Source of the DNA: VRUE01 sp035693025
GTDB taxonomy: Bacteria > Actinomycetota > Thermoleophilia > Solirubrobacterales > 70-9
DNA: 64,000 bases
Direction: 5' to 3'
Assembly: GCA_035693025.1 (NCBI GenBank)
Contig: DASSHI010000001.1
Location: 186,001-250,000 of the forward strand
In this document: piece by piece, positions 8,943 to 17,620 of the stretch
Position numbering within the stretch: position 1 is the first letter of the stretch
Layout: each line of letters begins with the position of its first letter
Translations under genes and position numbers: made by a program
Notes under the pieces: model-generated
Told to the model about the DNA's origin: nothing
Database searches by the model: none
The model's input: the letters and a program-made list of their open reading frames with translations, nothing else

Positions 8943-10493
8943 GTGAGCCGCCCCGCGATCGTCTTCATCGGCTTCATGGGCGCCGGCAAGTCGACCGCGC
9001 TCGCGGCCGCGCGGAAGGCGGGGCTGGCCGACGAGACTCTCGAGATCGACACCCTGATGGAAGACGCCCTCGGCAAGCCGATCGCACGTGCTTTCGAGGA
9101 GGACGGGGAGGAGGCGTTTCGGGCTCGCGAGGCCGAGGTCGTGGGGTCGCTCCTGGAGCAGGCGGACGGCGGCGCGATCGCGCTCGGCGGCGGCAGCGTC
9201 CTCTCGGATCGGATTCGAGCCGCCCTCGATCGCCATGTCGTCGTCTGGATCGAAATCGACGGGCCCACCGCCTGGGAGCGGATCGCAGGCAGCGGCCGCC
9301 CCCTGGCGACCGGCCTGGAGGACGTGAACCGCCTGCTGGCCGAGCGGGAGCCGCTCTACGAGGATCTCGCCGACGCCGTGATCCCGATGATGGGGCGCGA
9401 GGAGGTGATGGAGGCGCTCGGTTGCCTCCGACATCTCCGCCGGCTGCCACCGGGCTCGAAGATGCTCTGGGCTCGCAGCGAGTCGGGGGCCTATCCGGTC
9501 TACATCGGTTGCGGCCTGCTCGGCGCCACGAGCGAGGAGGAGCACTGGCCGCTCGCCGGGGAGCGGTACTGCGTGACCGACGAGGCCGTCGGGTCGCTCT
9601 ACGCCGAGCAGCTTCCGCCGCTCGCGACGCGGATCGAGGTGCCGCCCGGCGAGACGGCCAAGACGATGGTCGAAGCAGAGCGCGTGCTGCGCGAGCTCGC
9701 GCGTGCGGGGATGACTCGGGAGGGCCATGTGATCGCGCTCGGGGGCGGGGTGGTGGGCGACCTCGGCGGCTTCTGCGCCCACCTCTACCAACGGGGGGTG
9801 CGGGTGGTCCAGGTGCCTACCACCCTCGTCGCACAGGTCGACTCGGCCTACGGCGGGAAGACCGGAGTGGACCTTCCCGAGGGCAAGAACTACGCCGGCG
9901 CCTACCACCTTCCGGCGGCGGTGGTCGCCGACGTCGCCACTCTCGCCACGCTGCCGGCCGAGGAGCTCGCTGCCGGCTTCGTCGAGGTGCTGAAGACGGG
10001 GCTGCTCGCCGGCGGCACGCTCTGGGAGCGCGTGCGGCTGATCGAGTCCCTCGATCCAGCCGAGCTCGACGACGTCGTCTTCGCCTGCGCCCGCTACAAG
10101 TGCGCGGTAGTCGCCGCCGACGAGCGCGACGCGGGGCTCCGCCATGCGCTCAACCTGGGCCACACGGTGGGCCACGCGATCGAGGCGGCGAGCGGCTACG
10201 CGCGTTACCGCCACGGAGAGGCGGTCGGCCTCGGCCTGCTGGCCGCGCTGCGGCTATCCGACGCGCCGGCGTTGCGCGACCAGGTCGAGGAGCTGCTGCG
10301 ACGGCACGGGCTGCCGCTCGGCCTCGACCCCGCGCTCGAGACGAACGCCGTGCTCGATGCACTGCAGCGCGACAAGAAGCGCACCGCTGCCGGGGTCGGC
10401 TTCGTCCTGCTCGCCGAGCCGGGCGTGCCGCGCGTGGGGCAGACGGTGGATCCGGTTAAGGTCAGACTTGCCGTCGAGGAGCTCTACGAATGA
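8943..10493 (+). CDS. aroKB: bifunctional shikimate kinase / 3-dehydroquinate synthase fusion
   Basis: One 516-residue chain carries two shikimate-pathway enzymes. Residues 1-165 are shikimate kinase: P-loop GFMGAGKS, the FR.RE-type segment AFRAREAEV, GGGSVLS, and the lid region SGRPLA. Residues about 175-516 are 3-dehydroquinate synthase, with ALGGGVVGDLGGFCA, QVPTTLVAQVDSAYGGKTGVD and the metal-binding NLGHTVGHAIE. The GTG start lies 4 bp after aroC. Fused aroK-aroB genes are known in scattered bacteria; most actinobacteria have separate genes. No stop or frameshift splits the two halves here. The gene overlaps aroQ by an ATGA. Confidence 0.95.
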   Translation: MSRPAIVFIGFMGAGKSTALAAARKAGLADETLEIDTLMEDALGKPIARAFEEDGEEAFRAREAEVVGSLLEQADGGAIALGGGSVLSDRIRAALDRHVVVWIEIDGPTAWERIAGSGRPLATGLEDVNRLLAEREPLYEDLADAVIPMMGREEVMEALGCLRHLRRLPPGSKMLWARSESGAYPVYIGCGLLGATSEEEHWPLAGERYCVTDEAVGSLYAEQLPPLATRIEVPPGETAKTMVEAERVLRELARAGMTREGHVIALGGGVVGDLGGFCAHLYQRGVRVVQVPTTLVAQVDSAYGGKTGVDLPEGKNYAGAYHLPAAVVADVATLATLPAEELAAGFVEVLKTGLLAGGTLWERVRLIESLDPAELDDVVFACARYKCAVVAADERDAGLRHALNLGHTVGHAIEAASGYARYRHGEAVGLGLLAALRLSDAPALRDQVEELLRRHGLPLGLDPALETNAVLDALQRDKKRTAAGVGFVLLAEPGVPRVGQTVDPVKVRLAVEELYE

Positions 10494-10951
10494 CCTCCGC
10501 CCACAACCGAGTCGCGGTCCTGCATGGGGTCAACTTCGACGTGCTCGAGCGCCGCGACCCCGACGTCTACGGCGGCCTCTCGCTGGGCGAGCTGGAGATG
10601 CGGATACAGGCCGCCGCCCGCGAGCTTGGTCTGGAAGCGATCTTCTTCCAGACCAACTCCGAGGGCGAGTTCGTCGAATACCTGCACCGTGCGCCGGAGC
10701 TGGCGGATGGGATCGTGATCAATGCGGGCGCCTGGACCCACTACAGCCGCGCTATCTCCGATGCGCTCGAGCTGACCGGCCTGCCGGCGGTCGAGGTCCA
10801 CCTCTCCGACGTCGAGTCGCGCCAGGACTGGCGCCGGCTGTCGGTCTTCGAGGGCCTCGTGCTCGAGAAGGTCTCCGGCAAGGGCCCCGACGGCTACCGC
10901 GACGCGCTCCTCAGGCTCGCTCGCGAGCTCGACGTCTCCGCCGGCGCATGA
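10490..10951 (+). CDS. aroQ: type II 3-dehydroquinate dehydratase
   Basis: Dehydrates 3-dehydroquinate to 3-dehydroshikimate. The 153-residue length is normal for the dodecameric type II enzyme. Recognisable motifs are RRDPDVYGG (active-site Arg and Tyr), NAGAWTHYSRA, EVHLSDV and the Arg-rich SRQDWRRLS. Several usually invariant positions differ: the opening motif is LHGVN rather than LNGPN, and NAGAW replaces NPGAY. It is thus a divergent member, but the catalytic Tyr, His and Arg positions appear kept. ATGA overlaps on both sides couple it to aroKB and the downstream peptidase. Confidence 0.88.
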   Translation: MTSAHNRVAVLHGVNFDVLERRDPDVYGGLSLGELEMRIQAAARELGLEAIFFQTNSEGEFVEYLHRAPELADGIVINAGAWTHYSRAISDALELTGLPAVEVHLSDVESRQDWRRLSVFEGLVLEKVSGKGPDGYRDALLRLARELDVSAGA

Positions 10952-12006
10952 AGGCACGCGGCGACCGCCTCGCGGCTTCGCTGGCCGAGCGTGAGCTCGA
11001 CCTGATGCTGGTCACCGAGCTGGACAACGTCCGCTACCTGACCGGCTTCACCGGCACGAACGGCGCTTGCGTCTGCGGCCCCGACACCCGTCTCTTCCTC
11101 ACCGACTTTCGCTACACGGAGCGGGCCGCAGCGGAGGTCGAGGGCTGGGAGACCGTCACCGTCACCGACGACTGGCTCGGCGGCATCGCCGCACGCCTCA
11201 CGGGCCGCTTCGGCTTCGAGGACGACCACGTCTCGGTTCGCCTGCTGGAGCGGTTGCGCGACAAACTCGACACGGGAGTCGACGCGGTCGCGGCGGGCGG
11301 CTCCGTGGAGGCGCTGCGCCGCGTCAAGGACAGCGGCGAGCTGGCCGCGATCGAGGCGGCCTCCGAGCTCGCCGACGAGGTCTGGCGCTGGAGCGTCGAG
11401 CGCGGCCTCGGCGGTCGCAGCGAGCGCGAGGTGGCCCGTGCCGCCGAAGCCCGCATCCGCGAGCTCGGGGGCGACCCTTCCTTTCCGGCGATCGTCGCTG
11501 CCGGTCCCAACGGGGCGCTGCCCCACGCCGAGCCCGGCGAGCGGACGATCGGCCAGGGGGAGCTGGTCGTCTTCGACATGGGGGTCAAGCTCGACGGCTA
11601 TTGCTCGGACGGCACCCGCACTTACGCGGTCGGCGAGCCCGGGGGGCGTGCCCGCGAGGTCTACGAGACCGTGCTCGACGCTCAGGCGGCCGCGCTCGAC
11701 GCGGTCGCCGCCGGCATCGGCGGCGAGGCGCTCGACGGCGTCGCCCGCGAGCGGATCGCCGCGGCAGGCTACGGCGATCGCTTCGGCCACGGCCTCGGCC
11801 ACGGCGTCGGGCTCGAGGTGCACGAGGCGCCCAGGGTCTCGCCCCGCTCCGAGGACGTGCTCGCGGCGGGAGAAGTGGTGACGATCGAGCCCGGCGTCTA
11901 CCTGCCCGGCGAGCTCGGCGTGCGGATCGAGGACCTCGTCGTCGTCACCGAGGAGGGCTGCCGCAATCTCAGCTCGTTGCCAAAGGGGCTTTGCCTGGCC
12001 GAGTAG
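10948..12006 (+). CDS. pepP: Xaa-Pro aminopeptidase, M24 family
   Basis: A metallopeptidase that removes the N-terminal residue before proline. The 352-residue protein has the creatinase-like N-terminal domain (LMLVTELDNVRYLTGFTGTNG) and the pita-bread catalytic domain. The metal ligands are seen in DMGVKLDGYCSD (two Asp), GHGLGHGVGLEVHE (His), TIEPGVYLPG (Glu) and GVRIEDLV (Glu). The ATG at 10948 overlaps the aroQ stop and gives the standard start. In many Gram-positive bacteria aroQ-pepP-efp are adjacent; here three unrelated genes separate pepP from efp. Confidence 0.94.
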   Translation: MKARGDRLAASLAERELDLMLVTELDNVRYLTGFTGTNGACVCGPDTRLFLTDFRYTERAAAEVEGWETVTVTDDWLGGIAARLTGRFGFEDDHVSVRLLERLRDKLDTGVDAVAAGGSVEALRRVKDSGELAAIEAASELADEVWRWSVERGLGGRSEREVARAAEARIRELGGDPSFPAIVAAGPNGALPHAEPGERTIGQGELVVFDMGVKLDGYCSDGTRTYAVGEPGGRAREVYETVLDAQAAALDAVAAGIGGEALDGVARERIAAAGYGDRFGHGLGHGVGLEVHEAPRVSPRSEDVLAAGEVVTIEPGVYLPGELGVRIEDLVVVTEEGCRNLSSLPKGLCLAE

Positions 12007-12050
12007 ATGCAGGGCTCAGCGCGAATGGCGCGGCGGTCGATGCGGGACAG

Positions 12051-13103
12051 ATGGTCAGTGCGCAGATGCAATGCCCGAGCGGCGCTTCGCTGACGACGCT
12101 TCGCGACGACGCCTGCCGCGAGCGGCTGCTCGACATGGAGGTGCGGCTGCGCCCCTACCGGTTCGGTTGCTTCGCGATCCTGGCGCTGGCGCTGACCGCC
12201 GTCGGCGCTGAAATCGGCTGGTGGTGGATCGTCCCGCTGCTGGCCGGTCTGGCCGGCTTCGCGGTCGCCGGCCGCTTCATGCGCAGCAGCGAGCATCCGG
12301 CCCTCTGGGTTGCGGCGGCCTGGGGAATCCTGCCGCTGCTCCTGCTCGACGCCGTGGTCGGCACCGGCGGCGCGGCGAGCCCGGTGCTGATGTGGTTCGC
12401 GCTTCCCGCTGGGACGCTCGGAGTGCGCTTCGAGCCGCGCGGGATCGCGCTCGGTGCCGCCTACATCGTCGTCTTGATGCTGGTCGGCACGGTCGGGCTG
12501 GACGCGGCGAGCGCCGCGGCCCACCGCCAGGAGCTGGTCGCGGCGCTCGCCCTGGTGTTGAGCACGGTGATTCTCTGCGGCGCGCTGAACGAGTCCGACC
12601 GGGCGCACCGGCGGCGCTCGACCTTCGATCCGCTCACCGGGCTCCTCAATCGCAGTGCGCTCGATCGCCGCCTCGGCGAGCTCGACAGCGGGTCCGTCGG
12701 CGCCGAAGGCGGCCGCTCGCACGCGCTGCTGCTCTGCGACCTGGACAACTTCAAGCGGGTCAACGATCGGTTCGGCCATGCGGCCGGCGACGCCGTGCTG
12801 CAGGAGATCGCGCAGACGATGCGCGCCTCCCTGCGCGCCGGTGACTCGATCTACCGGGTCGGAGGCGAGGAGATCCTCGTCGTCCTGCCCGGCGCGACCA
12901 GGGACAACGCGGTAGGCGTCGCCGAGCGCCTTCGCCATGCGGTGCGCGAGCGCCGCCCGGTCGGCGTCCAGGTGACGATCAGCGTCGGCGTCGCCGTCTC
13001 GTCACCCGGAACGGACGCCGACGAGCTGATCCAGCACGCCGACGAGGCGCTCTACTCGGCCAAGGCCGGCGGCCGCGACCGCGTGATGGTCAGCTCCAAC
13101 TAG
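12051..13103 (+). CDS. membrane-bound GGDEF diguanylate cyclase
   Basis: Makes cyclic di-GMP from two GTP. The 350-residue protein has an N-terminal membrane domain with about six hydrophobic helices (residues about 30-185), then a GGDEF domain: DPLTGLLNRSALDRRL, DLDNFKRVNDRFGHAAGD, and the active-site loop GGEEI near residue 271, a functional variant of GGDEF. No inhibitory I-site RxxD is obvious just before it. The start at ATG 12051 is the first in-frame ATG after pepP; ATG 12066 is an alternative. Its stop overlaps that of the convergent M42 peptidase by 4 bp at a CTAG. Confidence 0.9.
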   Translation: MVSAQMQCPSGASLTTLRDDACRERLLDMEVRLRPYRFGCFAILALALTAVGAEIGWWWIVPLLAGLAGFAVAGRFMRSSEHPALWVAAAWGILPLLLLDAVVGTGGAASPVLMWFALPAGTLGVRFEPRGIALGAAYIVVLMLVGTVGLDAASAAAHRQELVAALALVLSTVILCGALNESDRAHRRRSTFDPLTGLLNRSALDRRLGELDSGSVGAEGGRSHALLLCDLDNFKRVNDRFGHAAGDAVLQEIAQTMRASLRAGDSIYRVGGEEILVVLPGATRDNAVGVAERLRHAVRERRPVGVQVTISVGVAVSSPGTDADELIQHADEALYSAKAGGRDRVMVSSN

Positions 13104-14149
13104 CGGCTGAGGTCGACGCCGTCGTCGAGCCGCGCCGCGAAGGCGGCGATCAGCTCGACCGTGGCCTCGAGATCGCCGAGGTCGACCAGCTCGACTGGAG
13201 AGTGCATGTAGCGCAGTGGGATCGAGACGAGGCCGGTGGGGATGCCTGAACGCGAAATCTGGATCGCGTCGGCATCGGTGCTGGTGCCGCGCCCACTGGC
13301 GCCGATCGAATACTCGATCCCCGCCTCCTCGGCGGTCTCGACCAGCAGCTCGAAGACCTTCGGCGAGAGGGTCGACCCGCGCCCGATGACCGGCCCCGAG
13401 CCCAGCGGGTGGCTGCCGACCTCCTTCTCGTCGATTCCCGGGGCGTCGGTGGCGTGGGTGACGTCGACGGCGACGGCGAGGTCAGGACGCAGCTCGAAGG
13501 CCGCGGTGCGGGCGCCGAAGAGGCCGATCTCCTCCTGGACGCCGGCGACGGCGGCGAAGCTGCCGCTGAGCGAGCCACGCTCGTGGCAGCGCCGCAGCGC
13601 CTCCAGCGCGACATAGGCACCGAGCCGGTTGTCCATCGCGCGCGCGACCAGCCGATCGCCGGCCAGCCGCTGCGGCTCGGCGGCGATCGTCGCCGGGTCG
13701 CCCACGCGGATCAGCTCGGCCGCCTCGTCACGGTCGGCGGCGCCGATATCGATATGCAGCCCTTTCAGCTCGACGACCTTCTTGCGCTGGTCGGGATCGA
13801 GCAGATGGATCGGCTTGCGGCCGACGACACCCGGCACGAGGCCTTCGCGGCCCCGCACCTCGACCCGCTGTCCGACCAGGATCTGGGGGTCCCAGCCGCC
13901 GATCGGGGCGAACCAGAGGAAGCCCTTCTCGTCGATGTGGGTGATGACGAGGCCGATCTCGTCGATGTGGCCGACCACGGCGAGCAGCGGCGACGCATCG
14001 CCGATGCGGGCGATCGAGGAGCCGAGGCCATCGGCGGACAGCGCTGCGAAAGACGCCTCCTCGCGCCAGACCGCGGCGACGGGCGCCTCGTGGCCGGACG
14101 GGGCGGGGACGCGAAGCAGCTTGTCGAGCAGTGCGGGAGTGTCAGCCAT
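13100..14149 (-). CDS. M42 family (PepA/FrvX-like) metallo-aminopeptidase
   Basis: A cytoplasmic dinuclear-zinc aminopeptidase or endoglucanase-type peptidase of family M42. The 349-residue protein shows the early GHIDEIGLVITHIDEKGFL segment with a metal His/Asp, the PA-like insert (QILVGQRVEVRG), RAMDNRLGAYVALE with the bridging Asp, GVQEEIGLFGA with the catalytic Glu pair, and AVDVTHATD. The ATG at 14149 gives MADTPALLDKLLRVPAPSGHE, the normal family start. Substrate cannot be read from sequence. Confidence 0.92.
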   Translation of the reverse strand: MADTPALLDKLLRVPAPSGHEAPVAAVWREEASFAALSADGLGSSIARIGDASPLLAVVGHIDEIGLVITHIDEKGFLWFAPIGGWDPQILVGQRVEVRGREGLVPGVVGRKPIHLLDPDQRKKVVELKGLHIDIGAADRDEAAELIRVGDPATIAAEPQRLAGDRLVARAMDNRLGAYVALEALRRCHERGSLSGSFAAVAGVQEEIGLFGARTAAFELRPDLAVAVDVTHATDAPGIDEKEVGSHPLGSGPVIGRGSTLSPKVFELLVETAEEAGIEYSIGASGRGTSTDADAIQISRSGIPTGLVSIPLRYMHSPVELVDLGDLEATVELIAAFAARLDDGVDLSR

Positions 14150-14215
14150 GCGAAGGCAGCAGTATGCCGAGTCGAATAGGCGTCCGCAAACGAGTTTTCG
14201 AATAGTTTTCCCGGG

Positions 14216-15025
14216 GTGAGCGAAGCGACGAGGCCGATGCTGGTCACCGGAGCGTCCAGCGGGATCGGCGAGGCGACGGCAAAGCGACTCGCGCGCGAGC
14301 CGGGGGCGGAGCTGATCCTCGTCGCGCGGCGCGGCGAGCGACTGCAGTCGCTGGCGGAGTCGCTGCCCTGCCGGGCGACCTGGGTCGCTGCCGACCTGAC
14401 CGAGGCCGGCGCGCCGGAGCGGATCCGCGCTCACCTCGCCGAGCATCACGACGATCGCCTCGCGCTGCTGGTCAACAACGCCGGCGCCTCCTGGCGGGGC
14501 GCCTTCGGCGACGCCGGCTACGCCAACGTCCACCGCCACATGGAGCTCAACTTCGACGCCGTGCTGCGGCTCACCGAGGCCTTGCTGCCAGTGCTCCGCG
14601 GCTCGTCCCCCAGCGCCCTCGTCAACGTTGCGAGCACGGCGGGCCGGGTCGCCCGCGCGCGGACGGGCGCCTACTCGGCGAGCAAGTTCGCGCTGATCGG
14701 CTGGACCGACGCCCTCTATGCCGAGGAGCGCCCCTATGGCGTCCATGTCGGCCTGGTGCTGCCGGGATTCATCGCCACCGAGGGCTTCCCGGCGACGGAG
14801 CTGCGCGAGCGCGCGCTCACCCGCTGGACGGTTTCCAGGCCTGAGAAGGTCGCGGAGGCGATCGTCGAGTGTGGACTGCGCGGCCGTGCCGAGCGCTACG
14901 TACCCCGTCCCTACGCTCTGGCTGCGATCGCGCGCATTCTCGCTCCGCGCGTGGTTCGGCGGGTTCTCTCCGGCGGTGCGGCCGCCGACCTCACCACCAG
15001 CACCGCGGCCGAAGCGCGGGAGTAG
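14216..15025 (+). CDS. short-chain dehydrogenase/reductase
   Basis: A classical SDR oxidoreductase of 269 residues with the cofactor motif TGASSGIGEATA, the NNAG motif, and the catalytic YSASK. The residues following the first beta strand (VARRGERL) suggest NADP(H) preference. The substrate is unknown. The GTG start lies 66 bp from the divergent M42 peptidase gene, so the two share a short promoter region. It converges on the secreted-protein gene at 15048. Confidence 0.88.
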   Translation: MSEATRPMLVTGASSGIGEATAKRLAREPGAELILVARRGERLQSLAESLPCRATWVAADLTEAGAPERIRAHLAEHHDDRLALLVNNAGASWRGAFGDAGYANVHRHMELNFDAVLRLTEALLPVLRGSSPSALVNVASTAGRVARARTGAYSASKFALIGWTDALYAEERPYGVHVGLVLPGFIATEGFPATELRERALTRWTVSRPEKVAEAIVECGLRGRAERYVPRPYALAAIARILAPRVVRRVLSGGAAADLTTSTAAEARE

Positions 15026-15047
15026 CGCGCCGCTGCCCGAGGCGGTT

Positions 15048-15533
15048 TCAGCCGCTGTGTTCGAAGTTGCCGAAGCGGCAGTAGTGGAAGTGCAGGACGA
15101 TCGTCGTGTTGTTGGCCGAGAGGGCGGCCCGCTGGGCCCAGATCGCCATGTGGGTGCCTTTGATCTTGTTGCCTTCGACGTAGTACTTGCCGGCTAGGCG
15201 CAAACGTCCCTTCAGCAGCTTCATGATTTCGATCCAGCGATCGATCCGGTGGACGTCGGTTGCCGGCGGCGAGACCTTCGTCAGGCCGCCGACCAGGTCG
15301 CCGAACGATCTCGAGAGCCGGACGAACTGCCTGCCGGCGGGCTTCAGCTTGTTCTCGTTGATTCGCTGCTGCGCTCCGGCCATGATCTTTTCGTTGGTCT
15401 TGCGGTTGGCGCGGCAGATCGGCTCGACCTGCGCCTTGTAGCTTTCGCGCGTCTGTTCCTCGCCATGCGCCAGCGGCGCGACGGCGAGCGTCACGAGCGC
15501 GATCGCGGCGAGTGTCCCCAGCTTTCCCCTCAT
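15048..15533 (-). CDS. secreted protein, function unknown
   Basis: This 161-residue protein has a clear Sec signal peptide (MRGKLGTLAAIALVTLAVAP, then LAHG). The mature domain is helical and basic, with two cysteines (PICRAN and HYCRFGNF) that could bridge. I do not recognise a named domain. The composition and cysteine placement resemble small exported helical proteins seen repeatedly in this lineage. It sits between the SDR gene and efp, convergent to the former and divergent from the latter. Confidence 0.75.
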   Translation of the reverse strand: MRGKLGTLAAIALVTLAVAPLAHGEEQTRESYKAQVEPICRANRKTNEKIMAGAQQRINENKLKPAGRQFVRLSRSFGDLVGGLTKVSPPATDVHRIDRWIEIMKLLKGRLRLAGKYYVEGNKIKGTHMAIWAQRAALSANNTTIVLHFHYCRFGNFEHSG

Positions 15534-15597
15534 TTCCCTGACCCATCTAGGTTAGTCGCTGGCATCCGCCGACTTGTCGCAGCTAGGATTCGCCGCC

Positions 15598-16158
15598 GTG
15601 ATCTCCACCAACGAATTTCGCAACGGCAGCCACATCGAAATCGACGGGTCGATCTTCAAGATCCTCGAGTTTCAGCACGTCAAGCCCGGCAAGGGAGGCG
15701 CCTTCGTGAGGACGAAGCTGCGCAAGATCGAGGACGGCTCGGTGCAGGACAAGACGTTCAGAGCGGGGGAGAAGTTCCGGCCCGTGCGCACCGAGTCGCG
15801 CAAGATGCAATACCTCTACGACTCCGGCGAGGCGGCCGTCTTCATGGACAGCCAGGACTACGAGCAGATCGAGATTCCCAGCGACGTGGTCGGCGAGACG
15901 ATGCGGTGGGTCCTGCCGAACGACGAGGTCGAGGTTCTCTTCGTCGACGAGCAGCCGGGCGACGTCCAGGTCGCCAGCGCAATCGAGATGAAGGTCACCC
16001 AGACCGATCCGGGCGTCAAGGGAGACACGGCATCCGGGGGCGGCAGCAAGCCGGCCACGCTCGAGTCCGGCGTCGTCGTCCAGGTGCCGCTCTTCATCGA
16101 CGAGGGCGAGACGATCCGGGTCGACACCCGCAGCGGCGAATACATCTCGCGCGCCTGA
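15598..16158 (+). CDS. efp: elongation factor P
   Basis: EF-P binds between the P and E sites and rescues ribosomes stalled on polyproline. The 186-residue protein begins MISTNEFRNGSHIEIDG and has the loop KPGKGGAF with the functional lysine at about K32, plus three OB/KOW domains ending in the VDTRSGEYISRA motif. The GTG at 15598 is chosen over an in-frame TTG at 15574 because it gives the canonical N-terminus and has an AGGA-like ribosome site about 10 bp upstream. It starts an efp-nusB-xseB-ispA-dxs cluster. Confidence 0.97.
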   Translation: MISTNEFRNGSHIEIDGSIFKILEFQHVKPGKGGAFVRTKLRKIEDGSVQDKTFRAGEKFRPVRTESRKMQYLYDSGEAAVFMDSQDYEQIEIPSDVVGETMRWVLPNDEVEVLFVDEQPGDVQVASAIEMKVTQTDPGVKGDTASGGGSKPATLESGVVVQVPLFIDEGETIRVDTRSGEYISRA

Positions 16159-16193
16159 CGCTCGCCGCCCGCCAGAAGCGCGAGAATAGGCCG

Positions 16194-16574
16194 ATGCGCA
16201 GATCCGACCAGCGCCGCGACGCCGTCTTCGCCTGCTATCAGCGCGACGTCACCGGCCGTCCGCTCGAGGAGCTGCTAGCCGAGGCGCGTCCGTTCACCCG
16301 CGAGCTCGCCGAGGCCGTCGATGCCGGCCGGGCGGAGCTCGACGCGGCGATTGCGGCCCACGCCCGCGGCTGGGAGCTGAAGCGGATCGCGCCCCTGGAG
16401 CTGAACGTGATGCGGGTGGCGCTGTACGAGATCGAGCACAGCGAGGACGTGCCCGACGAGGTGGCGATCGACGAGGCGGTGGAGATCGCGAAGGAGTACT
16501 GCGGCGCCGACGCCCCCGGTTTCGTCAACGGCATCCTCGGTGCGATCGTGCGCGAGCGCCAGGAGGTGAGCTGA
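16194..16574 (+). CDS. nusB: transcription antitermination factor NusB
   Basis: NusB pairs with NusE (S10) on boxA RNA to antiterminate rRNA transcription. The 126-residue all-helical protein has the typical features R.AVFACYQRDVTG, LELNVMRVALYEI, the conserved AIDEAVEIAKEY stretch and the C-terminal FVNGILGAIVRE. The ATG at 16194 lies 35 bp after efp. The stop is directly followed by the next ATG at 16575. Confidence 0.95.
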   Translation: MRRSDQRRDAVFACYQRDVTGRPLEELLAEARPFTRELAEAVDAGRAELDAAIAAHARGWELKRIAPLELNVMRVALYEIEHSEDVPDEVAIDEAVEIAKEYCGADAPGFVNGILGAIVRERQEVS

Positions 16575-16754
16575 ATGGCCGAAGAGGCGCGGCTGCGCGA
16601 GATCTCTGCCCGCCTGCAGGCGATCGCCGCCGAGCTGGAGGGCGAGGAGGCGAGCGACGAGCGCGCCGCCGAGCTCGCTCGCGAGGCCGCCGAGCTCTCC
16701 ACCGAGGCGGTCGAGGAGGCGAATCGCCGCATCCGCGAGTCCGGCGACGGCTAG
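16575..16754 (+). CDS. xseB: small helical protein, probable exodeoxyribonuclease VII small subunit (XseB)
   Basis: A 59-residue frame beginning ATG directly after the nusB stop and ending in a TAG that shares a base with the next GTG start. The protein is acidic and fully helical (LREISARLQAIAAELEG, ELAREAAELSTEAVEEAN), which matches the two-helix XseB fold that partners XseA to degrade single-stranded DNA. Position before ispA also fits, since xseB-ispA-dxs is a common order. No xseA is visible in the window. The name rests on size, helix pattern and context rather than on strong motifs. Confidence 0.65.
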   Translation: MAEEARLREISARLQAIAAELEGEEASDERAAELAREAAELSTEAVEEANRRIRESGDG

Positions 16755-17620
16755 TGCCCGGCTACCCCGAGGACCTGCGCGAGCTGGTCGACGCCGAGCT
16801 GGAGCGGCTGCGCTTCGCGGCTCAGCAGGCGACCGGTGGCCTCGAGGAGGCGATGCGCTACTCGCTGCTGGCGGGTGGCAAGCGCGTGCGCCCGGTGCTG
16901 GCCCTGGCGACGGCGCGGGCGCTTGGGGCTGAGCCCGGGCGCTACCTACGGGCCGCGGCGGCGCTCGAGTTGATCCACACCTACTCGCTGATCCACGACG
17001 ACCTGCCGGCGATGGACGACGACGAGCTGCGCCGCGGCCACCCCACGGCCCACATCGAGTTCGGCGAGGACGTGGCGATCCTCGCCGGCGACGGACTCTT
17101 CGCCGAGGCGATCCGGCTCTTCTGCGAGCAGCCGGGCGAGCCCGGGCGCGTGCTTGCCGCCCTGGCTGAGCTGGCCGCGGCTACCGGGGTCGACGGCATG
17201 GTCGGCGGCCAGTACGTCGACGTCGCGGGGCGGGCGGAGGACGCGGCGGCCCTGCGTGAGCTCCACGGGCTCAAGACCGGCCGTTTGATCGCCGCGGCCC
17301 TCCGCGTCGTACTGATCCTCGAGGGAGTGGGCGAACCTGAGACAATTCCCTACCGACGCTTTGCGGAGGAGCTCGGTGTCCTGTTTCAGATCGTCGACGA
17401 CATCCTCGACGTAACCGGAAGCGACGAGCAGCTGGGCAAGCCCCAAGGAAGTGACGAGCGACATGGCAAACTCACTTACGTCAGTCTCTTCGGCCTGGAG
17501 CGGGCACGCGAGCTCGCCGCCGAGTCCCACGCGAAGGCGACAGCGGCGCTGGCCGAGGCCGGTGGCGAGACGGGCGACCTGATGGGCATCGCCGACTACA
17601 TCTTCACCAGGAACGAATGA
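16754..17620 (+). CDS. ispA: short/medium-chain trans-polyprenyl diphosphate synthase (FPP/GGPP synthase)
   Basis: Condenses isopentenyl diphosphate with allylic diphosphates. The 288-residue protein has GGKRVRP, the first Asp-rich motif DDLPAMDDDELRRG (about residue 82), the GLKTG lysine motif, and the second Asp-rich motif FQIVDDILDVTG (about 215). Chain length (C15 or C20) cannot be fixed by eye. The GTG start overlaps the upstream TAG by one base, and its end overlaps dxs by ATGA, linking the prenyl synthase to the precursor pathway in one operon. Confidence 0.93.
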   Translation: MPGYPEDLRELVDAELERLRFAAQQATGGLEEAMRYSLLAGGKRVRPVLALATARALGAEPGRYLRAAAALELIHTYSLIHDDLPAMDDDELRRGHPTAHIEFGEDVAILAGDGLFAEAIRLFCEQPGEPGRVLAALAELAAATGVDGMVGGQYVDVAGRAEDAAALRELHGLKTGRLIAAALRVVLILEGVGEPETIPYRRFAEELGVLFQIVDDILDVTGSDEQLGKPQGSDERHGKLTYVSLFGLERARELAAESHAKATAALAEAGGETGDLMGIADYIFTRNE

